Notes: generated from the sequence alone by a model not told the origin. DNA of 64,000 bases from Novosphingobium aquimarinum (GCF_009746585.1 NZ_WRPO01000011.1:1-64000); one strand, 5' to 3'. Positions 7,739-17,197 are shown, numbered from the stretch's first letter. Translations and numbers: made by a program.

Positions 7739-7813
7739 TGGAGCGGGCGAAGGGATTCGAACCCTCGACCCCAACCTTGGCAAGGTTGTGCTCTACCCCT
7801 GAGCTACGCCCGC
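7739..7813 (-). tRNA. tRNA-Gly (anticodon GCC)
   Basis: The minus strand folds as a full cloverleaf: acceptor arms GCGGGCG and CGCCCGC, D-arm GCTC/GAGC, anticodon stem CAACC/GGTTG with loop TTGCCAA giving anticodon GCC, T-arm GAGGG/CCCTT with loop TTCGAAT, discriminator T and an encoded CCA. The molecule is 75 nt including CCA. It decodes GGC and GGU glycine codons. Its 3' end faces the plasmid-like module, which is the usual geometry for integration into a tRNA 3' end. Confidence 0.97.
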
Positions 7814-8020
7814 TCTAGACGATCACGGCCCGCTGCCGAAGCTGGCGGGCCGGAGGTGAGGCGCGCGGTTAGCATCGGTCCTGGGGGGCTGCAAGGGAAA
7901 AATGGCATCGGCGCCATGAGATCGGGGCGGGCTGTGCGAAACCGGCGGATTACCCTTCACAATTGCCCGCGAGCCCCCAAATTGTGCGAGAATTCGTCCA
8001 ACGTTACGGGAGCAGCAATC

Positions 8021-8935
8021 TTGGCCAGCATGGGTCTCAGCATCGACGAACAAAAGGCGGTCGACCGATTCCGCAGCCAGGTCGCCGAACCCTCGATGAC
8101 CAAGCTGGTGATCCTGGACTTCTGGGCGGAATGGTGCGGGCCGTGCAAGGCGCTCACTCCGTTGCTCGAGAAAGTGGCGGCCGAATACGCCGACAAGGGC
8201 GTGGTTCTGGCCAAAGTGAATGTCGACGAGGAGCAGTTCATCGCCTCGCAGTTCCAGGTGCGCTCGATCCCGACGGTCTATGCGCTATTCCAGGGGCAAC
8301 CGGTTGCCGATCTGACCAATGCGCGCAGCGAATCGCAATTGAAGTCGATGCTCGACCAGCTGCTCGCCAAGCTGCCGGTTCAGGCGGGCGACGCCGCCGA
8401 GCCGCAGCAGGATGTCGCGCCGCTGCTGGCGATGGGCGAGGACGTGCTCGCCTCCGGCGACGGCGAGCGCGCGGCGGGGATCTTCGCGCAGATCGTCGAC
8501 ATGGCGCCGGACAACGTCGAGGCCATTTCCGGACTCATCCGCTCGCTGGTCGCTGCGGGCCATATAGAGAATGCCGAAGCGATGCTGGCCGATCTGCCCG
8601 AACCGCTCGCCAATGATCCGGCAATCGAACGCGCGCGCGCCGCGCTGACGCTCGCCAAGGACCGGCCGGACGACAGCGAACTGGAAGGGCTGCGCGCGGC
8701 GGCGGCCGAACGCCCGGCGGACATGGACGCGCAGCTCGCCTTCGCCAACGCGGCATTCGCTGCGGGCGAGCGTGATACCGCCGCTGATACGTTGCTGAAG
8801 ATGATCGAAGCCGACCGCGCGTGGAACGAAGGCGCGGCGCGCACGAAGCTGTTGCAGATCTTCGAAGTCGTCGGGCTCGAGGATCCCTGGGTGGCCGCGA
8901 CGCGGCGCAAACTCTCGACGATCCTGTTCGGCTAA
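8021..8935 (+). CDS. cnoX: Thioredoxin-domain co-chaperone, CnoX (YbbN) type
   Basis: The 304-residue product has an N-terminal thioredoxin domain (about 15-115) with the active site WCGPC in LDFWAEWCGPCKALTPLL and a cis-Pro in VRSIPTVYALFQG. A TPR-like helical C-terminal part (about 125-304) follows. In this family CnoX holds chlorine-oxidised proteins and passes them to DnaK/GroEL. CnoX proteins differ in whether the CxxC is kept, and here it is, so redox activity is likely. I prefer the TTG at 8021, since GGGAG is 8 bp upstream. The ATG at 8030 is the alternative. The next gene starts 3 bp after the stop. Confidence 0.88.
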   Translation: MASMGLSIDEQKAVDRFRSQVAEPSMTKLVILDFWAEWCGPCKALTPLLEKVAAEYADKGVVLAKVNVDEEQFIASQFQVRSIPTVYALFQGQPVADLTNARSESQLKSMLDQLLAKLPVQAGDAAEPQQDVAPLLAMGEDVLASGDGERAAGIFAQIVDMAPDNVEAISGLIRSLVAAGHIENAEAMLADLPEPLANDPAIERARAALTLAKDRPDDSELEGLRAAAAERPADMDAQLAFANAAFAAGERDTAADTLLKMIEADRAWNEGAARTKLLQIFEVVGLEDPWVAATRRKLSTILFG

Positions 8936-8938
8936 CGC

Positions 8939-9553
8939 GTGGCACGGATCACCATCTTCCCCCTGCCCGGCGCCGTGCTCTATCCCGGACTGCACTTGCC
9001 GCTGCATATCTTCGAACCGCGCTATCAGGCGATGATCGGCGATGCGCTGGTCCGTGACCGGCGGATCGGCATGATCCAGCCGCAGCGCGCGCAGGAAGGC
9101 GCACCGCTGTTCGCGGTCGGCTGTCTGGGCCGCATCGGCGAAGTCGAGGCGATGGAGGACGGGCGGTACAACATCATCCTCGAGGGCGAAGCGCGCTTTC
9201 GCGTCTTGCGCGAGCTCGACGTGACCACCCCGTTCCGTCAGGTCGAAGCAGTGATGCTGGAGGAAACCGGCGAACAGACCCTGGCCGCTGTCGAACGCGC
9301 AAGCTTCGAACGCGAGGCGCGCCGGTTTGCCGAGGCCCAGGGCTACAGCGTCGACTGGGACGAAGTGAATCGGCTCGACGATCTTTCGCTGATTAACGGT
9401 GTTTCGCAGATCGCACCGTTCGATCCGGCCTCCAAGCAAGCGCTGCTGGAATCGCCCAGTCTTTCGGCGCGTTGCGAGCTGCTGGTGCAGTTGATGCAGT
9501 TCTTCGGCCGCCGTCCGGAAAGCGACGACGAGGAAGGTATCACGCTGCAATAG
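8939..9553 (+). CDS. Lon-substrate-binding (LON) domain protein
   Basis: The 204-residue product begins at a GTG three bases after the cnoX stop, so the two are probably cotranscribed. It consists of a LON N-terminal domain only: MARITIFPLPGAVLYPGLHL, then LHIFEPRYQAMIGDAL, and the beta-strand section EGEARFRVLRELD. No ATPase or protease domain follows, so it is a stand-alone LON-domain protein and not Lon itself. Such proteins are common in Alphaproteobacteria. Pairing with a CnoX-type chaperone suggests a role in protein quality control, but the activity is unknown. Confidence 0.85.
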   Translation: MARITIFPLPGAVLYPGLHLPLHIFEPRYQAMIGDALVRDRRIGMIQPQRAQEGAPLFAVGCLGRIGEVEAMEDGRYNIILEGEARFRVLRELDVTTPFRQVEAVMLEETGEQTLAAVERASFEREARRFAEAQGYSVDWDEVNRLDDLSLINGVSQIAPFDPASKQALLESPSLSARCELLVQLMQFFGRRPESDDEEGITLQ

Positions 9554-9567
9554 CGGCGCCGGCCGGC

Positions 9568-10125
9568 ATGTTGCACGCCTCGCGGATCATCGCCATTCTT
9601 CGATCCGATCCCGCTCGCTGGCGACTTCTCGAGATCGTTCGCGAGCTGGAATTGCCGGATTCCTGGATCGCGGCGGGATTCGTGCGAAATGCGGTGTGGG
9701 ATCATTTGCACGGCCGCGCTCCCGCACCGATCGATGGCGATGTCGATGTGATCTGGTTCGATGCCGGATCGACGGATGCCGCGCTCGACCGCGAGCTGGA
9801 ACGACGGCTGCACACCGTCGCGCCGGGGATCGACTGGTCGGTCAAGAATCAGGCGCGGATGCATGTTCGCAATGGCGACCAACCCTATACGTCGGCCAGC
9901 GATGCCATGCGACACTGGCCCGAAACGGCAACCGCGGTAGCGGCAAAGCTGGAGGCGACGGGCGAATGCCGGATCGCGAGTCCCCTTGGACTGGACGACT
10001 TGTTCGATCTGCGCCTTCGACCGACGGCGCGGTTCGCTCGTGAGAAGCACGCGATCTTCGCGGAACGCGTGCAGTCAAAAGCCTGGCTGAGCAAATGGCC
10101 GCTGCTCGGATGCGCCGAGGTCTGA
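9568..10125 (+). CDS. Nucleotidyltransferase-family protein (DUF925-like)
   Basis: The 185-residue product starts at an ATG 14 bp after the LON-domain gene (MLHASRIIAILRSDPARW). It carries LPDSWIAAGFVRNAVWDHLH, then IDGDVDVIWFD where the two Asp residues match the metal-binding pair of nucleotidyltransferases. A helical C-terminal part contains SPLGLDDLFDLRLRPT. The family (DUF925, now called nucleotidyltransferase family) has no established substrate. A start further upstream would overlap the previous gene. Confidence 0.8.
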   Translation: MLHASRIIAILRSDPARWRLLEIVRELELPDSWIAAGFVRNAVWDHLHGRAPAPIDGDVDVIWFDAGSTDAALDRELERRLHTVAPGIDWSVKNQARMHVRNGDQPYTSASDAMRHWPETATAVAAKLEATGECRIASPLGLDDLFDLRLRPTARFAREKHAIFAERVQSKAWLSKWPLLGCAEV

Positions 10126-10163
10126 TCTCCCGTCGGGACAGGCCGCGCGCCGCTATTTGCCCC

Positions 10164-10787
10164 CTACCCCAACATCGCTTCGCGCAGGCCATCGATCACG
10201 TATTGCGCGGCAAGCGCTGCCAGCAGCACGCCAAGCAGGCGCGTGATGACCGCCTCGACGCTGTGGCCCAGCAGCTTCATCAGCGGGATCGCGGCGATCA
10301 GCGCGATCAGCGAAAGCACCAGAACCGCAGAGAGCGCGGCGAGAATGACCAGCGTCGATTCGGTGCCCTGCGCCTGCGACATCAGCAGCATGATCGTCGC
10401 GATCGAGCCGGGCCCGGCCAGCATCGGCATCGCCATCGGGAAGACCGACACGTCCTCGATTTCGGGCGTCGCCTTGACCTTTTCCACCCGCTCCTCGCGC
10501 CGCTGGGTGCGCTTTTCGAACACCATGTCGAGCGCGATCAGGAAGAGCATGATGCCGCCGGCGATGCGGAACGAGTTCAATTCGATGTGGAGCGCGGCCA
10601 GCAGCGCTTCGCCGAACAGCGCGAACACGAACAGGATGCAGGCCGCGATGAAGCACGCCTTGATCGCCATCGCCCGGGCACTGGCCGGTGGGGCGTTGGA
10701 CGTCAGCCCGGCGAAGATCGGCGCACACCCGGGCGGGTCTATCACCACGAACAAAGTGACGAAGGCGGAAACGAACAAGTCGAACAT
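10164..10787 (-). CDS. MarC-family integral membrane protein
   Basis: The 207-residue product has six hydrophobic helices, beginning LFVSAFVTLFVVIDPPGCAP with the FxxxDPPG-type motif of MarC/SNARE-like proteins. The helix-breaking loop MAMPMLAGPGSIATIMLL is the second signature. MarC was once linked to multiple antibiotic resistance, but that role has been withdrawn and its function is unknown. It ends the minus-strand chain yggT-folD-lipoprotein-marC. The upstream lipoprotein gene ends 3 bp before it. Confidence 0.9.
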   Translation of the reverse strand: MFDLFVSAFVTLFVVIDPPGCAPIFAGLTSNAPPASARAMAIKACFIAACILFVFALFGEALLAALHIELNSFRIAGGIMLFLIALDMVFEKRTQRREERVEKVKATPEIEDVSVFPMAMPMLAGPGSIATIMLLMSQAQGTESTLVILAALSAVLVLSLIALIAAIPLMKLLGHSVEAVITRLLGVLLAALAAQYVIDGLREAMLG

Positions 10788-10790
10788 CGC

Positions 10791-11516
10791 TCAGCTACCC
10801 GCCGGCGCCGCGACGGAACTGCGCATGACTTCGCGCAACTCGCCACCCTTGCGCATCCGCACCGTGACCGTGCGCGACAGATCGGGCGCGGTCTGCCAGG
10901 TATATTCGAGCGTGCCGTCGTCGGATCGGCCGGTGCCGTCCATCGCGACTTGCGGATTTTTCTGCTCGGAGTCGCGCTGGCGCAAGTCCGCGGGGCCGCG
11001 ACCCGGCGGGCATTCGGCGATCTGTCCGGCAAGCATCTCGGGTGCGGGAAGCGGCGCGGCGAGATCGTCACCCTGATCAAGCACCCAGCGATATTCCCCG
11101 CTCCTCTGGCGGCGCCAGACCGTCGTGAAATAACCGACCGAGCCGTCCGGCCGCTGCCAGGCGCCCTTGCTCGCGCCGAGCGTTCCGTCGCAGCTCACCC
11201 AGGTTTCGTAGGGCTGCCACGAAACCGGTGCGGGCGGATTTTCGCGGCCCTTGAGCCATTCGCGCGCGTCGACGGGCTGCGGCACGAACATCACCGCGTC
11301 CTTGTCCGCCGTCTCGCGGAACGCCGTCCATTGCCCCTTCTCGCGAGCGAGCCGGTTGAACGCGAGTTCGGCCGCCACGATCGCGCCGGGCGAGCCGAAC
11401 GTGGCATCGCGCAGCGGGCCGCGCGGCAGGCGCTGCCGCCCCGACTGACCGCCCGCGCAGGCTGCCAGCGCAAGGCAGGCAACGGCGCCCGCCAGCTTGG
11501 TGGCAAGGCGCGTCAC
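10791..11516 (-). CDS. Predicted lipoprotein, unknown function (241 aa)
   Basis: The GTG start at 11514-11516 overlaps the folD stop by four bases (GTGA), which indicates translational coupling. The signal sequence [20 protein letters not shown] ends in a lipobox LAAC. The mature part is hydrophilic and includes [19 protein letters not shown], then a segment of Trp-rich repeats and [19 protein letters not shown], typical of a periplasmic protein conserved in Sphingomonadales. I do not recognise a domain name. It lies between folD and marC in a tight operon. Confidence 0.8.
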   Translation of the reverse strand: MTRLATKLAGAVACLALAACAGGQSGRQRLPRGPLRDATFGSPGAIVAAELAFNRLAREKGQWTAFRETADKDAVMFVPQPVDAREWLKGRENPPAPVSWQPYETWVSCDGTLGASKGAWQRPDGSVGYFTTVWRRQRSGEYRWVLDQGDDLAAPLPAPEMLAGQIAECPPGRGPADLRQRDSEQKNPQVAMDGTGRSDDGTLEYTWQTAPDLSRTVTVRMRKGGELREVMRSSVAAPAGS

Positions 11517-12406
11517 AGCGCGTCCTGCGGCAGATCGATCCCTGCGTTGCGATGCGCGGCAACGAGGGTGTTGCGCAGCAGGACCGCGATCGTCATCGGC
11601 CCGACGCCGCCTGGCACCGGGGTGATCGCACCCGCGACCGCAGAGGCCGACGCGAAGTCGACATCGCCGACCAGCCGCGTCTTGCCGTCTTCGGCCGCCG
11701 GAACCCGGTTGATGCCGACATCGATGACCGTCGCGCCGGGCTTGATCCACTCGCCCTTCACCATTTCGGGACGGCCGACCGCGGCAACGACGATGTCGGC
11801 GCGGCGCACGACTTCGGGCAAGTCCTTGGTCCGGCTGTGTGCGACCGTGACGGTGCAGCTCTCCTGGATCAGCAATTGCGCCATCGGCTTGCCAACGATG
11901 TTCGAACGACCGATCACCACGGCATCGAGGCCGGCAAGCGAACCCAGCCGGTCCTTGAGCAGCATCACGCAGCCCAGCGGCGTGCAGGGCACGAAGCCCG
12001 GCAGGCCGACCGCGAGCCTCCCGGCGTTGATCACGTGGAAGCCGTCGACGTCCTTGTCGGGATCGATCGCGGCGATGACTTTCTGTTCGTCCATGTGCGC
12101 GGGCAGCGGCAGCTGGACGAGGATGCCGTCGACGGCCGGATCGGCGTTGAGCGTGTCCACCAGCGCGAGCAGGTCGGCCTCGGAGGTCTCGGCAGACAGG
12201 CGGTGCTCGAAGCTTTCCATCCCGCAGGCCAGCGTCTGCTTGCCCTTGTTGCGCACGTAGACCTGGCTCGCCGGATCCTCGCCTACGAGCACGACCGCCA
12301 ATCCCGCCTTGCGACCGGCTGCCGCCGCGAAGCTGGCGGCAAGCGTGCCGACGCGGCCGCGCAGGCCTTCGGCGAAAGCCTTTCCGTCGATGATTTGGGC
12401 CGTCAT
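11513..12406 (-). CDS. folD: Bifunctional methylenetetrahydrofolate dehydrogenase/cyclohydrolase
   Basis: FolD interconverts 5,10-methylene-THF, 5,10-methenyl-THF and 10-formyl-THF with NADP in the cytosol. The 297-residue length is normal. Visible signatures are [16 protein letters not shown] with the catalytic Lys region near residue 54, [16 protein letters not shown], the DKDVDGFH loop, [10 protein letters not shown] and the Rossmann motif [17 protein letters not shown]. The start is an ATG 7 bp after the yggT stop. It supplies one-carbon units and heads the downstream lipoprotein and marC genes. Confidence 0.97.
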   Translation of the reverse strand: MTAQIIDGKAFAEGLRGRVGTLAASFAAAAGRKAGLAVVLVGEDPASQVYVRNKGKQTLACGMESFEHRLSAETSEADLLALVDTLNADPAVDGILVQLPLPAHMDEQKVIAAIDPDKDVDGFHVINAGRLAVGLPGFVPCTPLGCVMLLKDRLGSLAGLDAVVIGRSNIVGKPMAQLLIQESCTVTVAHSRTKDLPEVVRRADIVVAAVGRPEMVKGEWIKPGATVIDVGINRVPAAEDGKTRLVGDVDFASASAVAGAITPVPGGVGPMTIAVLLRNTLVAAHRNAGIDLPQDAL

Positions 12407-12413
12407 GCCGGGC

Positions 12414-12707
12414 CTACATCGACGCGAGTGCGAGATTGCGCAGGATGATTCGCAGGATTTCGAGCCCGACGATCAGCACCAGCGGCGAGAAATCGATCGC
12501 ACCGGTGTTGGGCATGATCTTGCGGATCGGGCGCAGCAGCGGATCGAGCAGCGCATTGACCGACCGCCAGATCGCATCGACGAACTGGTTGCTCATGTTG
12601 ACGACGTTGAACGAGATCAGCAGGCTCAGCACGAACTGCACGATCACCAGCATGACGATGATCGAGACGATGTAACCGACGATCTCGAACAGGGTGAGGA
12701 AAATCAA
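12414..12707 (-). CDS. YggT-family membrane protein
   Basis: The 97-residue product has two YggT repeats, each a transmembrane hairpin: [20 protein letters not shown] and a second near [17 protein letters not shown]. The segment [20 protein letters not shown] carries the conserved LxPLRRxxP-type motif. YggT proteins (Ycf19 homologues) are linked to division-plane and membrane organisation in several bacteria, without a defined biochemical role. It is the first gene of the yggT-folD operon. Confidence 0.9.
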   Translation of the reverse strand: MIFLTLFEIVGYIVSIIVMLVIVQFVLSLLISFNVVNMSNQFVDAIWRSVNALLDPLLRPIRKIMPNTGAIDFSPLVLIVGLEILRIILRNLALASM

Positions 12708-12823
12708 GGGACGGGCCTTTCCGGAAAGGATGCCAAAGCGCGCCCGCTGATACCGGGCCCTGCCGTCGCGGGCAAGGTGGGCGCGCCGCAGTTACCCCAA
12801 TGCCACTTACGCCGGGGGGCTGA

Positions 12824-13360
12824 CTACTGCGGCAGCATCGAACTGCGATCGATCCGCCAGTTGAGCTGTTCCTCGGTCGCTCCCAGCGCATCGTTGACCC
12901 GGCTCATCACGATCGTTCCGCGGCGCGACGGCCTGCCGTCGGCAAAGTCGATGACCACCGGGGCGACATAGAACAGGGAGCCCGCCGCGCTTTCGATGTC
13001 GCCCTTGCCGACCGCGACCTTGGGACCCGCGACGCCGCCGAATTCGCTTTCCAGCTTCTGCGGCGTCATTTGCGCATCGAGGCTCCACGCACGCGCCGCC
13101 GAGTTCCAGTCACCGATCCTGAGCGCGTTGGTATAGAAGCGCAGCAGCCGCTCGGGATCCTCGCGATCGGCGAGCGCGCCGGCATCGAGAGCGTCCGCGA
13201 TTGCCGTCGAAGCCCCGGTTCCGGTGGCGCTCGGCGCCGGCTCGGGAACGGCCGTCTCGCTCGCCATCGGTTCCACCAGGGGCTCTTCGGGGTCGCTGTT
13301 ACAGGCAGCGAGTGCCAGAAGGCCGGCTGCGACCAGTCCCGGTTTCAGTCTCAGGATCAC
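12824..13360 (-). CDS. Predicted lipoprotein, unknown function (178 aa)
   Basis: I chose the GTG at 13358-13360 since AAGGA lies nine bases upstream and the resulting N-terminus is a clean lipoprotein signal, LKPGLVAAGLLALAAC. An upstream GTG at 13396 would add 12 charged residues. The mature part has a Pro/Ala/Glu-rich linker (about residues 25-50) and then a compact domain with RLLRFYTNALRIGDWNSAAR and LFYVAPVVIDFADGRPSRRG. No family recognised, but the layout is common in Sphingomonads. The gene lies 59 bp after argB and may be cotranscribed. Confidence 0.75.
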   Translation of the reverse strand: MILRLKPGLVAAGLLALAACNSDPEEPLVEPMASETAVPEPAPSATGTGASTAIADALDAGALADREDPERLLRFYTNALRIGDWNSAARAWSLDAQMTPQKLESEFGGVAGPKVAVGKGDIESAAGSLFYVAPVVIDFADGRPSRRGTIVMSRVNDALGATEEQLNWRIDRSSMLPQ

Positions 13361-13419
13361 GGCGCGCAGTCCTTTTTGCGAATTCGTCGCCCTCACGTAA
13401 GCCCTCGAAATTGAACCGG

Positions 13420-14319
13420 CTAGCCTGCCCGGATGAGCGTGCCTGCACCCTCTTGTGTGAATATTTCCAGCAACATGGCATGCGAAACCCGTCCGTCAAG
13501 CACGACGGCGGCTTCGCAGCCCGCTTCGACCGCATGGACACAGGTCTCGAGCTTGGGGATCATCCCGCCCGAGATCGTCCCGTCGCCGCGCAACCGCTCG
13601 ATATCGGCGGGCCGCAAGTCGCTGAGCAGGGCGCCCTGCTTGTCGAGCACCCCCGCCACATCGGTCAGCAGGAACAGCCGCGCCGCGCCCAGCGCCGCGG
13701 CGATCGCGCCCGCCATCGTGTCGGCGTTGATATTGTACGTCGCCTCGTCCTCGCCCGGCGCGATCGGGGCGATCACTGGGATCATGCCTGCCTTTGAGAC
13801 CGTCTCGATCACGCTGGTGTCGATCCGCTCCGGCTCGCCGACGAAGCCGAGATCGACCACGCGCTCGATGTTGCTGTCCGGATCCTTGGCCGTGCGCGAG
13901 ACTTTGCGGGCGCGCACCATCGCGCCGTCCTTGCCGGAAAGGCCCATCGCCTTGCCACCGGCGCGCGCGATCCAGCCGACGATTTCCTTGTTGATCGCGC
14001 CGGACAGAACCATTTCGGCGACTTGCGCGGTCTGCGAGTCGGTGACGCGCAAGCCGTCGATGAACTGCGATTCCACGCCCATCGTCTTTAGCATGGCGCC
14101 GATCTGCGGCCCGCCGCCGTGGACGACCACCGGATTGATGCCCACCGCCTTCAACAGCACGATGTCTTCGGCAAAGTCCTGCGCCAGCGCCGGATCGCCC
14201 ATCGCGTGGCCGCCGTATTTCACCACGAAAGTACGGCCGGCATAGCGCTGCATGTAAGGAAGCGCGTCGACGAGCGTGGCCGCTTTCAGCAGCATGGCGG
14301 GATCGTGTGCCTGGGACAT
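13420..14319 (-). CDS. argB: Acetylglutamate kinase
   Basis: ArgB phosphorylates N-acetyl-L-glutamate in the second step of arginine synthesis. The 299-residue product starts at an ATG ([20 protein letters not shown]). Signatures: the glycine-rich phosphate loop [22 protein letters not shown], the substrate loop FIDGLRVTD, and [19 protein letters not shown] for nucleotide binding. The N-terminal extension before KYGGHAM fits the arginine-sensitive hexameric class, which suggests feedback inhibition; this is inferred from family knowledge. Confidence 0.97.
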   Translation of the reverse strand: MSQAHDPAMLLKAATLVDALPYMQRYAGRTFVVKYGGHAMGDPALAQDFAEDIVLLKAVGINPVVVHGGGPQIGAMLKTMGVESQFIDGLRVTDSQTAQVAEMVLSGAINKEIVGWIARAGGKAMGLSGKDGAMVRARKVSRTAKDPDSNIERVVDLGFVGEPERIDTSVIETVSKAGMIPVIAPIAPGEDEATYNINADTMAGAIAAALGAARLFLLTDVAGVLDKQGALLSDLRPADIERLRGDGTISGGMIPKLETCVHAVEAGCEAAVVLDGRVSHAMLLEIFTQEGAGTLIRAG

Positions 14320-14369
14320 GGCCTGGCGTTTAGCGCGCCCGGGCGGGAATTGAAGGTCTTTTCTCGCCT

Positions 14370-15056
14370 TCAGGCGCGGTCGAGCCACCGTCCCAGCTTC
14401 ACGAACAGCAGAATCAGCGGCGGCACCATGATCGTCGAGAGCACCAGCTTGGAGATGATCTGGCCTTCCATGATGGTGCCGATCGGAATGCCCTCGCCCG
14501 TCGCCTGGTCGATGACGCCGTAAAACGCGATGGTGATGAACAGCACCGTGTCCACCGCTTGCGACAGCAGGCTCGCGATCCAGCCGCGCAGCATCAGCAG
14601 CTTGCCGGTCTTGCCGGCGAGCCGCGTGAAGATCAGCACGTTGAGCGTCTGCGACACGCCATAAGCGATCAGCCCGGCGAACTGCAGCCGTGCGCCTTGG
14701 CCGAGCAGGCGGGCGAATGCCTCCTGATCGCTCCAGAACGGGGCCGGCGGCACCACGCGGATGACGAAGGTCAGCAGCACCATCGAGACGATCAGCGGGA
14801 TGAAGCCGTAGCGCACCAGCTTGTTCGCCGCGCCTTCGCCGTGGAGCTCCGCGGTCGCGCTCGACAGGACTACCAGGAACAGGAAGGCGAAGATCCCGGA
14901 TTCGACTGCGAGATCTCCGACCACCGGCCACGAGCCCAGCGAGGCAAGCTTGGTGCCGATGATCCCCGCCAGCACGACGAGGCCGCCGTAAAGCAGCGCG
15001 AAGACGAAAAGCGAGCGTGAAAGCACGAGCGGAGCGCGAGGTTGCGGGGTGTCCAT
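14370..15056 (-). CDS. yhhQ: Queuosine-precursor transporter, YhhQ/VUT family
   Basis: The 228-residue product has six hydrophobic helices, with the conserved [21 protein letters not shown] segment (STAE/HG motif) and [14 protein letters not shown]. YhhQ proteins import queuosine precursors such as preQ0 or preQ1 across the inner membrane. I start at the ATG at 15054-15056 ([15 protein letters not shown]). A TTG two codons upstream is also in frame. Neither has a clear ribosome-binding site. The gene is divergent from the nucleoside transporter at 15162. Confidence 0.88.
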   Translation of the reverse strand: MDTPQPRAPLVLSRSLFVFALLYGGLVVLAGIIGTKLASLGSWPVVGDLAVESGIFAFLFLVVLSSATAELHGEGAANKLVRYGFIPLIVSMVLLTFVIRVVPPAPFWSDQEAFARLLGQGARLQFAGLIAYGVSQTLNVLIFTRLAGKTGKLLMLRGWIASLLSQAVDTVLFITIAFYGVIDQATGEGIPIGTIMEGQIISKLVLSTIMVPPLILLFVKLGRWLDRA

Positions 15057-15161
15057 GGACAAGGCCTAGCGGGGCGCGCACAATTGCACTAGCCGTACTG
15101 CAACGCGGCATCTACGTTCGGCCCCGGATTTCAACAGCCTTCCTCAAGGATCCTGCCGACG

Positions 15162-16502
15162 ATGCACGTCGCCTTCAGCCTTTGTGGCATCGTCCTCATT
15201 CTTGCCATCGCCTTCCTTCTCTCGACCGACCGCAAAGCGATCCGGCCGCGTATCGTCGGCGCGGCGTTCGCGCTGCAGGCCGGTTTCGCGGCGCTGGTGC
15301 TCTACGTGCCGCTCGGAAACACGCTGCTGCGCGGCGCGGCGAAAGGCGTCGAAAGCCTGCTCGGCTACGCCAAGGCGGGGGTCGACTTCCTGTTCGGCCC
15401 GCTCGCCACGCCCGAGCTCGGCGGCACCAGCTTCGCCATCTCGGCGCTGCCGGTGATCATCTTCTTCGCCGCGCTGATCTCGATCCTCTATTACCTAGGC
15501 ATCATGCAGCTGGTGATCCGCTGGATCGGCGGCGGGCTGGAGAAGATCACCGGCATCACGCGGGTCGAGAGCCTGGCGGCGGCCTCCAACATCTTCGTCG
15601 GGCAAAGCGAATCCCCGCTGGTGGTGCGGCCCTACCTCGCCAGCCTCGCGCCGTCGCAGCTGTTCTGCCTGATGACCGTGGGCATGGCGGGCGTCGCCGG
15701 TACGATCCTGGCCGCTTACGCCAGCATGGGAATCCGCATCGACTACCTCGTCGCCGCCGCGTTCATGTCGGCGCCGGGCGGCATCCTGATGGCCAAGCTG
15801 ATCATGCCCGATCCGCGCGTCGTCGCCGAAGCGCCCGAGCCCGACGAGCGCGCCGAAGGCACCCAATCCGCCACTGCGCCGGCCGCGATGGCCGCCGCCG
15901 CGCTGCGCCGCGAGACGGTGACCGACCAGCCCGGCCTCCATCTCGACGAGACCGCAGCCCCCGCCCACGACGAAGAGCCCCCCGCCAACGTCATCATGGC
16001 CGCCGCGCAAGGCGCGCAGACCGGCGTCAAGCTGGCGGTCGCGGTCGGCGCGATGGTGCTCGCCTTCGTCGCCCTGATCGCGCTCGCCAACGGCTTGGTC
16101 GGCGCCATCGCCGGGCTGTTCGGCGCGCCCGAGCTGACCTTCCAGCAGCTCATCGGCTACGTCTTCGCGCCGGTCTTCTACCTCCTTGCCACACCCGACT
16201 GGAGTGAGGCGCTGCAAGCCGGCGGGCTGTTCGGCACCAAGATCGTGCTCAACGAATTCGTCGCCTTCATCGAACTGGGCAACGACACCGGCCTCAGCCC
16301 GCGCACCGTCGCCGTCGTCACGTTCGCGCTGTGCGGCTTTGCCAACTTCTCCTCGATCGCGATACAAATGGCGGTGACCGGCGGCCTCGCGCCCAACCAG
16401 CGCCCGGTCATAGCCAAGCTGGGCCTGCGCGCGCTGGTCGCGGGCAGCTTGTCGAACCTCATGAGCGCCGCACTGGCCGGGCTGTTCCTCGGCCTCGCCT
16501 AG
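15162..16502 (+). CDS. Concentrative nucleoside transporter (CNT/NupC family)
   Basis: The 446-residue inner-membrane protein has about ten hydrophobic helices. Family motifs are visible: the GVESLLGYAKAGVDFLFG helix, the GQSESPLVVRPYLASL loop with conserved Gln/Ser-Glu-Ser residues that contact substrate and cation, and the C-terminal FALCGFANFSSIAIQM helix with the CGFANxxS signature. CNT proteins import nucleosides with Na+ or H+. A long acidic cytoplasmic loop (about 220-275) is the one unusual part and is typical of alphaproteobacterial members. The cation and preferred nucleosides cannot be judged from sequence. Confidence 0.92.
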   Translation: MHVAFSLCGIVLILAIAFLLSTDRKAIRPRIVGAAFALQAGFAALVLYVPLGNTLLRGAAKGVESLLGYAKAGVDFLFGPLATPELGGTSFAISALPVIIFFAALISILYYLGIMQLVIRWIGGGLEKITGITRVESLAAASNIFVGQSESPLVVRPYLASLAPSQLFCLMTVGMAGVAGTILAAYASMGIRIDYLVAAAFMSAPGGILMAKLIMPDPRVVAEAPEPDERAEGTQSATAPAAMAAAALRRETVTDQPGLHLDETAAPAHDEEPPANVIMAAAQGAQTGVKLAVAVGAMVLAFVALIALANGLVGAIAGLFGAPELTFQQLIGYVFAPVFYLLATPDWSEALQAGGLFGTKIVLNEFVAFIELGNDTGLSPRTVAVVTFALCGFANFSSIAIQMAVTGGLAPNQRPVIAKLGLRALVAGSLSNLMSAALAGLFLGLA

Positions 16503-16504
16503 CG

Positions 16505-16660
16505 ATGCTCATGCTCGCCCTCGCCTCGATCGCGCTCGGCTTTGCCATCGGCTGGGTCCTGCGCGGGCGAATGGCGGGGCTGGACGCACCGCGCGAGGGC
16601 CCGCCCGCGCCGCCCCGGCTAGAGCGCCGCGAAGATCGAGATCGCGACGTTCAACCATAA
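16505..16660 (+). CDS. Possible small single-membrane-span protein (51 aa)
   Basis: The ATG is three bases after the CNT stop, and the first 18 residues (MLMLALASIALGFAIGWVLR) form a membrane helix followed by a basic, Pro-rich tail. It overlaps the 3' end of the convergent MAPEG gene by 42 bp. It may be a cotranscribed small protein or chance. Confidence 0.35.
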   Translation: MLMLALASIALGFAIGWVLRGRMAGLDAPREGPPAPPRLERREDRDRDVQP

Positions 16661-17053
16661 CGCAAAGCCCATCACCAGCCCGAGCACGAAGCCGACCGCG
16701 CGGTGCGCCGTATTGTTGTAGCTCATGTGGATCGCGCTCTGCGCCACGCGCGCGATCACGAAGCCCCAGGCGAACACCAGCGTCCACACGCCGACCGCGC
16801 CCATCACGAAGGCGGTGAGGCAGGCGGCGTAGATCAGCGTGGGGAATTCGAACAAGTTGTCCCAGTGCCGGGCGGGAACGCGCCCCGCCTCGGGCTCGGC
16901 CTCGCCCAGGTGCGCCTTGTAGTATCCGGGATCGAAGCCCGGGTCCTTCGCCGCCACGGTCCGCCCCGCGGCCAGCCGGACGAAAGCGATCAGTGTCAGC
17001 AGCACCAGCGCGAGCACCGGCAGGAATATCGCGGCCTGGTTGGTCACCGGCAT
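16619..17053 (-). CDS. MAPEG-family membrane protein
   Basis: The 144-residue product has four hydrophobic helices, the MAPEG fold. It shows RVPARHWDNLFEFPTLIYAA with the conserved Glu/Asn-Phe-Pro loop and RVAQSAIHMSYNNTAHRAVG in the third helix region. Eukaryotic members are microsomal glutathione transferases and eicosanoid enzymes, while bacterial members are mostly untested. The start is an ATG with MPVTNQAAIF. It converges on the nucleoside transporter gene. Confidence 0.9.
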   Translation of the reverse strand: MPVTNQAAIFLPVLALVLLTLIAFVRLAAGRTVAAKDPGFDPGYYKAHLGEAEPEAGRVPARHWDNLFEFPTLIYAACLTAFVMGAVGVWTLVFAWGFVIARVAQSAIHMSYNNTAHRAVGFVLGLVMGFALWLNVAISIFAAL

Positions 17054-17110
17054 GATGGACCCCTTCCCCGTGTCGCCAGCCCGCAGGCCCGAGCCGAATG
17101 CGCCGGCGAA

Positions 17111-17197
17111 GGTGACAAAGGTGACACCCTACAAACACGCATTTTCGCGCTAAGCTTTTGGTTTAACAGACAAAAGACCGCCATACCGAAGGTGACA
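17111..17197. repeat. Iterated GGTGACA motif in the intergenic gap
   Basis: GGTGACA occurs at 17111, 17120 and 17191, the first two only nine bases apart, in a 240-bp gap that holds no gene. Similar sequence lies near 797. It is probably a dispersed intergenic repeat of this lineage or a binding-site cluster. Confidence 0.35.
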
